This document shows positions 1 to 3,785 of a DNA stretch of 13,542 bases, in pieces. Origin of the DNA: Patescibacteria group bacterium (GTDB taxonomy: Bacteria; Patescibacteriota; Minisyncoccia; Minisyncoccales; JAHIOY01). The position numbers and the translations under genes were made by a program. The DNA lies in the NCBI GenBank assembly GCA_018894495.1, contig JAHIOY010000129.1:1-13542 (forward strand), given 5' to 3'. Every line of letters starts with the position of its first letter. Positions within the stretch are counted from its first letter, which is position 1. The notes under the pieces are model-generated. The model was not told the DNA's origin and did not search any database. It was given only the letters and a program-made list of their open reading frames with translations.

Positions 1-1
1 A

Positions 2-136
2 CATGTTTGGAAATTTGGCAAAGATATGTTAGCTAATCAAACACTCAACTCATTTGAAGAAACAAAACTTTTATTTGAAAATTCCATTCAAGACAAATCC
101 TTTGATTACAAAATCCCCGAATTTGTTTTGCGGTAG
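2..136 (+). CDS. C-terminal end of an unidentified plus-strand protein (cut by left edge)
   Basis: Frame 2 is open from the first base to a TAG at 134-136, giving about 44 residues that end in DYKIPEFVLR. I do not recognise the family. The composition is that of an ordinary soluble protein C-terminus. It converges on and overlaps the 3' end of the permease gene, whose family-like sequence stops at about 139, only 3 bp from this stop codon. That geometry would fit the end of a mobile element's ORF or a rearrangement breakpoint, but no transposase motif or terminal repeat can be seen in this fragment. Chance openness over 44 codons cannot be excluded. Confidence 0.4.
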   Translation, partial: HVWKFGKDMLANQTLNSFEETKLLFENSIQDKSFDYKIPEFVLR

Positions 137-1032
137 CTATACATAAAAGCGCCAAAAATTGAAGCGGCTAAATTGCCTGAAATTGTATTTGATCCGACAA
201 TTCTTTCAATCAAGCTTTGTGGCAAAAACGGCATAATAAAACCGGCGATAAATACGCCGATGAACAAAATCGGCAGAAGTATTTTAGTAAAATTCCAAGT
301 TTCTTTCAGCCATTCCTTGCTGGTTTCTTTTTGAAATTTAAAAATAGTTATGCCAGCAACAGCTAATGTCAAGAAAATCATTATTAGATATTTTATTATT
401 TTATCAATTTGCAGACCGTTCACCACTAAAACGCCAATCATAGCAATAAAGAAAATAATTAGCACTTTTTTACTAATCACAACATCTTTGCTCTTTTCAA
501 TAAACAATTCACCTTTTCCTGTTTTTTCTTTAAAAATTGCCTGCATTGACAAACCAACAAGAACAGAAAGCAGGATTGCAAAAATTATTCTCGCTAGCCC
601 TATTTCGTATCCCAAAACAGACATGGTTAAAAATATGGCAGCGATGTTTATTGCCGGACCTGAAAAAAGAAAAGTGATAGCAGGACCAAGACCGGCGCCT
701 CTTTTTCTAATGCCAGCGAATAGAGGCAAAATAGTGCAAGAGCAAACAGCCAAAATCGCGCCGGATACAGACGCCAAAGAATAAGCAATATATTTTTTAA
801 CTTGCCCGCCAAGATAGCGTAAAATAAAATCTTTTTTAATAAAAACAGAAATCGCGCCAGCGATAAAGAATGCTGGCACCAAACAAGTTAAAACATGCTC
901 ACGCGCGTATTCATTAAGCAATTTAAAGCCAGAAAGAATCGCGCCGGTAAAGAGCGCCGATCCCATTGGCATAAAATAGAAAAACAAAAATAAGCCGACA
1001 AGTAGAATGAAAATGTTAAGTTCTTTTTTCAT
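106..1032 (-). CDS. SO_0444/ArsP-like permease, C-terminus truncated
   Basis: Integral membrane permease of the DUF318/YraQ-like superfamily, whose members export organoarsenicals or heavy metals. About eight hydrophobic segments are visible. Residues 97-99 are the CSC of the AVCSCTILPLF motif, followed by KRGAGLGPA and FSGPAINIA, which are family hallmarks. After ASIFGAFMY (residue about 298) the family normally continues with FATLTEVPI and then a further pair of membrane segments. Here the frame instead reads SYRKTNSGIL and stops. So I infer loss of roughly the last 60-80 residues at a DNA junction near 139. It is the third gene after arsR and the thioredoxin-like gene, 71 bp downstream of the latter, with its own operator-like inverted repeat just upstream of the ATG. 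There is no Shine-Dalgarno sequence. The truncated product may not function. Confidence 0.85.
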   Translation of the reverse strand: MKKELNIFILLVGLFLFFYFMPMGSALFTGAILSGFKLLNEYAREHVLTCLVPAFFIAGAISVFIKKDFILRYLGGQVKKYIAYSLASVSGAILAVCSCTILPLFAGIRKRGAGLGPAITFLFSGPAINIAAIFLTMSVLGYEIGLARIIFAILLSVLVGLSMQAIFKEKTGKGELFIEKSKDVVISKKVLIIFFIAMIGVLVVNGLQIDKIIKYLIMIFLTLAVAGITIFKFQKETSKEWLKETWNFTKILLPILFIGVFIAGFIMPFLPQSLIERIVGSNTISGNLAASIFGAFMYSYRKTNSGIL

Positions 1033-1037
1033 AGAAT

Positions 1038-1053
1038 ATCAATGTTTATTGAT
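1038..1053 (-). promoter_or_regulatory. Second ArsR-type operator, upstream of permease
   Basis: Perfect 6-4-6 inverted repeat ATCAAT-GTTT-ATTGAT starting 5 bp upstream of the permease ATG. Its arms are identical to those of the site at the arsR promoter (1654-1669). A TAAAAT hexamer about 20 bp further upstream on the minus strand could be a -10, but no good -35 accompanies it. Likely an operator for internal control by the ArsR protein. Confidence 0.6.
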
Positions 1054-1103
1054 GTTTAAGGTAAAATTTTATCCCTGTTTAAAACAGAGATGAATATAAA
1101 TTT

Positions 1104-1337
1104 TTATTTAAGCCAAGATTTGATTTCTTCAACATTAGGAATTCTGCCTGTGGCTTTCACTTCATTGTCAAATACAATAGCTGGCGCGGACATAACGCCG
1201 TATTCAACAATTTTATCAATATCAAAAATATGTTTAATTTCAATATCTTTTAAGCCAAGATCCTTCACGGCTTGTTTAGCGTTAGCTTCTAATTTTTGGC
1301 AATTAGGGCAGCCAGAACCCAAAATTTTGATTATCAT
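1104..1337 (-). CDS. Small thioredoxin-like redox protein (CPNC)
   Basis: 77-residue thioredoxin-fold protein of the redox-active disulfide protein 2 type (TIGR00412-like). The active-site motif GCPNC lies at residues 9-13 after a first beta strand (MIIKILGSG), and the cis-proline segment MSAPAIV is visible in the middle of the protein. The length is normal for the family. Its ATG overlaps the arsR stop as ATGA (4 bp), so it is translationally coupled to the regulator. This arsR / mini-thioredoxin / permease order is a known arrangement, in which the thiol protein is thought to serve metal or arsenic handling by the permease; the exact substrate cannot be read from sequence. A cytoplasmic location is expected because there is no signal peptide. 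Confidence 0.85.
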   Translation of the reverse strand: MIIKILGSGCPNCQKLEANAKQAVKDLGLKDIEIKHIFDIDKIVEYGVMSAPAIVFDNEVKATGRIPNVEEIKSWLK

Positions 1338-1639
1338 ATTTTTAAGAATTTATTTAATAATTCTGTATGCTTTACCAGCGTTTTTTGGTTTAATTTATAA
1401 AAAACTTTCAAGCCCTCCTTTTTTGACGAAATTAAATCAAAACCCTTTAATACTTTAAGATGATGAGAAACGAGATTTTGCGGTAAATTTAGAAACTGCC
1501 ATATTTCGCAAACGCATTTCTCGTCGCCCCGCAAAATACAAAGGATTTTCAAGCGGTTTTCTTCAGATATTATTTTTAGAAATTCCGTTGCTTGTTTTAT
1601 TTTTTTCTCTGATTTATTTTTACAGCAATTTGGTTTCAT
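1334..1639 (-). CDS. arsR: ArsR/SmtB-family metalloregulator
   Basis: 101-residue winged-helix repressor. It contains ENRLKILCILRGDEKCVCEI, in which the C-V-C at the start of the recognition region matches the alpha-3 ECVC-type As(III)/soft-metal site of classical ArsR. This is followed by the helix-turn-helix LPQNLVSHHLKVLKGFDLI and the wing KKEGLKVFYKL. A further Cys pair sits at residues 5-6 (NCCKNK), as extra thiol ligands often do. First gene of the operon, sharing a 4-bp overlap with the thioredoxin-like gene. Its promoter (1670-1698) is fully consensus, and an inverted repeat sits at the predicted transcription start, so autoregulated repression relieved by a thiophilic metal(loid) is likely. 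No Shine-Dalgarno is present in the short leader. Confidence 0.92.
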   Translation of the reverse strand: MKPNCCKNKSEKKIKQATEFLKIISEENRLKILCILRGDEKCVCEIWQFLNLPQNLVSHHLKVLKGFDLISSKKEGLKVFYKLNQKTLVKHTELLNKFLKI

Positions 1640-1653
1640 AAAATTTAAACTTA

Positions 1654-1669
1654 ATCAATCTATATTGAT
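1654..1669 (-). promoter_or_regulatory. ArsR operator at own promoter
   Basis: Perfect inverted repeat ATCAAT-CTAT-ATTGAT placed directly downstream of the -10 box and covering the expected transcription start. Matching arms recur upstream of the permease at 1038-1053. Size and placement fit an ArsR-family operator. Confidence 0.7.
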
Positions 1670-1698
1670 ATTATAGGCGAAAGAAAAATGAGTGTCAA
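1670..1698 (-). promoter_or_regulatory. Consensus sigma-70 promoter of the arsR operon
   Basis: On the minus strand TTGACA (1693-1698), a 17-bp spacer and TATAAT (1670-1675): a perfect match to the housekeeping consensus. The predicted start near 1663 gives a leader of about 24 nt containing the operator. Confidence 0.85.
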
Positions 1699-1851
1699 GT
1701 TTAATTTTTGAGCAAAAGCGTTCTTAACAAATCAGCTTTAATGTGATAATATATAAATATCTAAACTCACTCTACACCTTAATTTTGTAGCCGCCGCGCT
1801 CGCCCTGCGGGCATTCCTGACTTCGCCTCTTGGCTTCGGACGGACAAGAAA

Positions 1852-1904
1852 GCAAAAGGGCAAAAAGGAAGGGGGTTGGGGGGAAGGAATTTTTGCCCTT
1901 TTGC
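1852..1904. repeat. 15-bp perfect inverted repeat with G-rich 23-nt loop
   Basis: Arms GCAAAAGGGCAAAAA (1852-1866) and TTTTTGCCCTTTTGC (1890-1904) are exact reverse complements. The loop on the plus strand is purine/G-rich, with runs of 2, 5, 6 and 2 G separated by two bases, which could form a two-tetrad G-quadruplex at the tip of the hairpin. Confidence 0.75.
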
Positions 1905-1909
1905 GATTA

Positions 1910-2085
1910 AGAATAGAGTGTTTCCGCTTTCCTCTGATTAAGAGGAAACCAAAACAGAAAATTTTTCATCTCCTATTAAAAGAAAAAAATGGAAGGCAGA
2001 AAAAAATAAAAAATGTAATGAAAAAATTTCTGTTTTGGTTCGCCGTAGCGGAGCGGAGGCAAGCGGAAACGCACCTCATTATTCT
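1910..2085. repeat. Large imperfect palindrome, MITE-like
   Basis: The inner arms 1947-1969 and 2018-2040 are complementary over 23 bp with a single mismatch. Moving outward, GTTTCCGCTT near 1920-1929 pairs with AAGCGGAAAC near 2060-2070, and AGAATA near 1910-1915 matches the complement of TATTCT ending at 2085, with small gaps. The left arm carries its own hairpin, TTTCCTCT-GATTA-AGAGGAAA (1928-1948). The central 48 bp is A-rich and non-coding. This architecture suggests a non-autonomous element or a long structured transcript. Confidence 0.6.
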
Positions 2086-2151
2086 GGATTTTGTTCAAAG
2101 AAAGTTAGAATTTCAACCAAAAGGTACCGCCAATTGGGAAATGTCTTTGTT

Positions 2152-2242
2152 GGCTCGCCCTCTGCGAGGGCGAGCCAGCCGCCCCAGCTCTTTCAAAGAA
2201 AGGGCTGGGTGAATTTTTTGTCTTTGTTCCGCAAAGCGGAAC
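2152..2242. repeat. Three consecutive compact hairpins
   Basis: (a) 2152-2176: 11-bp perfect stem GGCTCGCCCTC with loop TGC. (b) 2183-2209: 12-bp stem CCCAGC-T-CTTTC with one T-G pair and loop AAA. (c) 2226-2242: 7-bp perfect stem GTTCCGC with loop AAA. They lie just downstream of the DUF134 stop codon. None is followed by a clear T tract on the minus strand, so terminator function is possible but unproven. Confidence 0.65.
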
Positions 2243-2261
2243 GCCAAAAGCGGGCTTTTCT

Positions 2262-2564
2262 TCATTTTGATTTTTCCTTTTTAATGTTTTCGTTTGTAAT
2301 TTCAATTGCTTTTCCGTTAATCAAAGCCACTGAAATTTTTTTGTAAGCAGACGAAAGAATCCTTTGAAATGTGCTTTGCGATGTATTCATTTTTTTAGCG
2401 CATTCTGTTTGCTCAAGGTCTTCAATATTTTTAAGTCGCAAAGCTTCAACTTCTTCAAGTGTCAACTTTATAACTTCCAAAAATCTCATTGGCACACCTT
2501 GGGGCTTAAAATAAGTTACGTTTGGATTGAATCTAATTCTTCGGCAAAGTCTTGGTCTTGGCAT
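2262..2564 (-). CDS. DUF134 / UPF0251 family DNA-binding protein
   Basis: 100-residue protein with the family N-terminus MPRPRLCRRI and the segment TYFKPQGVPMRFLEVIKL. A sigma-like helix-turn-helix follows (LTLEEVEALRLKNIEDLEQTECAKKM, then TSQSTFQRILSSAYKKISVAL) and the typical ending INGKAIEI. Length is normal for the family. Members are predicted transcription factors or DNA-binding proteins and are repeatedly found beside DUF5320 proteins and NifX/NifB-type Fe-Mo cofactor proteins; only the DUF5320 neighbour is present here, immediately upstream. It is probably read through from the DUF5320 promoter past a moderate terminator, since no strong promoter is visible in the 93-bp gap. A weak AGGA lies about 12 bp before the ATG. 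Confidence 0.88.
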   Translation of the reverse strand: MPRPRLCRRIRFNPNVTYFKPQGVPMRFLEVIKLTLEEVEALRLKNIEDLEQTECAKKMNTSQSTFQRILSSAYKKISVALINGKAIEITNENIKKEKSK

Positions 2565-2603
2565 AAATTGATTATTCCTATATTTTATGATAAATTTTGA
2601 TTG

Positions 2604-2658
2604 AAAGAAGGCCCCTGGCCCTCCGCCTTTGGCGGAAGGCCGGTCCCGTGCCTTCTTT
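2604..2658 (-). terminator. Nested hairpin after the DUF5320 gene
   Basis: On the minus strand, an outer stem AAAGAAGGC / GCCTTCTTT (2650-2658 with 2604-2612) encloses a GGCC ... CCGCC-AAA-GGCGG ... GGCC stem. It starts at the stop codon of the DUF5320 gene. The trailing pyrimidines (CTTCTTTC) are a weak T tract, so partial termination before the DUF134 gene is likely. Confidence 0.6.
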
Positions 2659-2900
2659 TACTTTTGCTGGTCTTTTAGGGCTGCTTTTTCTTCTTTGACT
2701 GCCGCTAATTCTTCCTCCAGCATTTTTTCCTCATCTTCTAAAACGGCAAGTTCGTTTTTAGGAGAAATAAATCTCCTGAAACCAAAACCATAACCGCCAC
2801 GGCAACCCCAGCCTCGTCTCATACCGCCCCCGCAAGGGCCTAGACCTCGGCCAGTTCCTGCACCTTGTCCCATTGGACCAGTTCCATCTAATTTTGGCAT
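2658..2900 (-). CDS. DUF5320 family glycine-rich small protein
   Basis: The sequence MPKLDGTGPMGQGAGTGRGLGPC near the start matches the diagnostic MPxxDGTGPxGxGxxTGRGxGxC signature of DUF5320. It is followed by a Gly/Arg-rich stretch with CGGG and WGCRGG, and then a C-terminal coiled coil of E/K/L/A from about residue 45 to the end. I chose the ATG at 2900 over an in-frame GTG at 2912, because the ATG follows AGGTG by 9 nt and gives the family-typical N-terminus. Function is unknown; the family occurs with DUF134 and iron-molybdenum-cofactor-binding proteins in anaerobes. First gene of a unit driven by the promoter at 2967-2995. Confidence 0.85.
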   Translation of the reverse strand: MPKLDGTGPMGQGAGTGRGLGPCGGGMRRGWGCRGGYGFGFRRFISPKNELAVLEDEEKMLEEELAAVKEEKAALKDQQK

Positions 2901-2930
2901 AATTTTTTTCACCTACTTTCTTAGTTTTTA

Positions 2931-2962
2931 ATAGATAGCTCGACCTTTGTTTGACTATCTAT
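2931..2962 (-). repeat. Inverted repeat in the DUF5320 leader
   Basis: ATAGATAG (2931-2938) and CTATCTAT (2955-2962) are exact reverse complements separated by 16 bp. It spans the predicted start of transcription and the leader of the DUF5320 mRNA; it could be an operator half-site pair or a leader hairpin. Confidence 0.5.
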
Positions 2963-2964
2963 AT

Positions 2965-2978
2965 TGAATATATATTCA
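2965..2978 (-). promoter_or_regulatory. Palindromic operator candidate over the -10 box
   Basis: TGAATATATATTCA is a perfect 14-bp palindrome that contains the -10 hexamer of the DUF5320 promoter. Binding there would block RNA polymerase. DUF134 itself, encoded downstream, is one possible ligand. Confidence 0.5.
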
Positions 2979-2995
2979 TAATAGTTTCTTGTCAA
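2967..2995 (-). promoter_or_regulatory. Strong sigma-70 promoter for DUF5320-DUF134
   Basis: Minus strand: TTGACA (2990-2995), 17-bp spacer, TATATT (2967-2972). The predicted start near 2960 leaves a leader of about 60 nt before the ATG at 2900. Confidence 0.8.
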
Positions 2996-3111
2996 GTCTT
3001 TTAACTTGGTATAAGATTAAATTAAGAATTTAGCGGCCAAAGAAAAACTTGAAATCGTCCAGCGATGCGGCGGAATGCGTTCAATCTACCTTCAATATAG
3101 GGCAAAAGGCG

Positions 3112-3138
3112 AGCAGGCGGGGCAAAGCCCCGCCTGCT
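3112..3138. terminator. 12-bp GC-rich hairpin, probable terminator
   Basis: AGCAGGCGGGGC-AAA-GCCCCGCCTGCT is a perfect 12-bp stem with a 3-nt loop. It lies 36 bp after the stop of the leftward 3175-3627 gene, and a short CTTTT follows shortly after on the minus strand. On the plus strand it is followed by AAAAAA, not T. Likely the end of the envelope gene set. Confidence 0.65.
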
Positions 3139-3174
3139 AAAAAATGCAAAGGGTAATTTCCGTTAGTCGCTCGG

Positions 3175-3627
3175 CTATTGGGGATTAGAACGCAATTGTA
3201 TTGATTCGGCAGTAATGCTTCCGTCTTGATTTGGTTTGCCGTTTATGACAACCGATTTGCCGATTTCAAGGTCGTTCTGCGTTCCGCTCACTGATTTTGT
3301 TATTTCCGTTGAATCGGAAAAAAAGACAATTCGCGACCCGCCGTCTTGCCCGCCTAAGTTTTGCCCTGCAAAATTTGGGCGGGCGCGGAGTTTAATAGTG
3401 ACTGACTTATCGTCTTCGGCGATGATTTCGCCGCTCGCAGAACCACCCATTTGTTGTCCGCCAGTTCGGTTGCGGAAATCGCCAGTATTCGCCCCAAGTT
3501 CCTGCCCGCCTAAATTTGGACGAACAAAATTTGGGCGGGTGCTTTCCGCGTACTTCATTCCGCCGTAAAACGCTCCTCCGCCGACTACGATGGCAATTAC
3601 TAAAGTTGTGAGTAAAGTTTTATTCAT
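3175..3627 (-). CDS. DUF5666-like exported small protein with two palindrome-encoded insertions
   Basis: 150 residues. An N-terminal membrane anchor or signal (about 5-21, LLTTLVIAIVVGGGAFYGG) is followed by a low-complexity Gly/Asn/Gln stretch and a C-terminal small beta domain with the pattern GEIIAEDDKSVTIKL ... FFSDSTEITK ... LEIGKSVVINGKPNQDGSITAESIQL. That is the DUF5666-type layout, and it is clearly paralogous to the C-terminal domain of the 5712-6212 product. Residues 30-42 and 82-94 (TRPNFVRPNLGGQ and ARPNFAGQNLGGQ) are encoded by copies of the 37-bp palindromic element; the second lies inside the beta domain between two strands. Expected outside the cytoplasmic membrane. Last gene of the set containing the HlyD-family adaptor, separated from it by an AT-rich repeat. 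Function unknown. Confidence 0.75.
   Translation of the reverse strand: MNKTLLTTLVIAIVVGGGAFYGGMKYAESTRPNFVRPNLGGQELGANTGDFRNRTGGQQMGGSASGEIIAEDDKSVTIKLRARPNFAGQNLGGQDGGSRIVFFSDSTEITKSVSGTQNDLEIGKSVVINGKPNQDGSITAESIQLRSNPQ
3348..3384 (-). repeat. In-frame palindromic element, copy A
   Basis: 37 bp: 17-bp arms (GCCCGCCTAAGTTTTGC / GCAAAATTTGGGCGGGC) with two mismatches around a 3-bp centre. Read on the minus strand in phase with the gene, it encodes ARPNFAGQNLGGQ. Confidence 0.75.
3504..3540 (-). repeat. In-frame palindromic element, copy B
   Basis: 37 bp, aligning without gaps to copy A; the ends GCCCGCCTAA and AAAATTTGGGCGGG are conserved and the centre has diverged. It encodes TRPNFVRPNLGGQ in the same phase. 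Confidence 0.7.
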
Positions 3628-3654
3628 ATCATCTATCTTATTTTTGATTAAAAC

Positions 3655-3785
3655 GACCTTTTCAAATTCGAAATCCTAAATTCGAAACTCGAAACAATAT
3701 CTAAATTCAAAATTCCAAATTCTAAACGTTTTGAATTTTTGACATTCGGATTTTGAATTTGTTTCGAATTTCGTGCTTCGGATTT
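3655..3785. repeat. AT-rich imperfect palindrome between genes, copy 1
   Basis: Repetitions of AAATTCGAAA / CAAATTC-type words form two loosely complementary arms (for example AAATCC.AA...CGAAA.TCGAAACAA against the complement of the right end). It fills the gap between the adaptor gene and the next gene and overlaps the adaptor stop codon. A related copy in the other orientation lies at 6222-6312. Confidence 0.6.

Larger units (their letters stand above)
1740..2261. other. Gene-free region rich in inverted repeats
   Basis: No convincing coding frame: the open frames here are short, mutually overlapping on both strands, and their translations follow the repeats. The stretch holds a small GCCC-TGC-GGGC hairpin (1802-1812), a 15-bp stem with a G-rich loop (1852-1904), a large imperfect palindrome (1910-2085) and three compact hairpins (2152-2242). 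It separates the leftward arsR operon promoter from the 3' end of the DUF134 gene. It could be a decayed non-autonomous element, a structured RNA, or a pile-up of intergenic repeats. Confidence 0.6.

Noticed and set aside
798..820. Sequence encoding LGGQ in the permease (TTGCCCGCCAAG on the plus strand) as a fourth copy of the 37-bp element
   Set aside because: Only about 9 bp match the arm and there is no complementary second arm; LGGQ fits the permease family context.
1901..2346. Overlapping ORFs of about 66-103 codons on both strands of the repeat region
   Set aside because: Translations are low-complexity or derived from the palindromes, with no family resemblance, no ribosome binding site and mutual overlap.
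3017..3142. Short plus-strand open stretch reading AAKEKLEIVQRCGGMRSIYLQYRAKGE, faintly transposase-like
   Set aside because: No start codon, about 40 codons only, and the frame runs into the 12-bp hairpin at 3112-3138. A decayed element is possible but I cannot support it.
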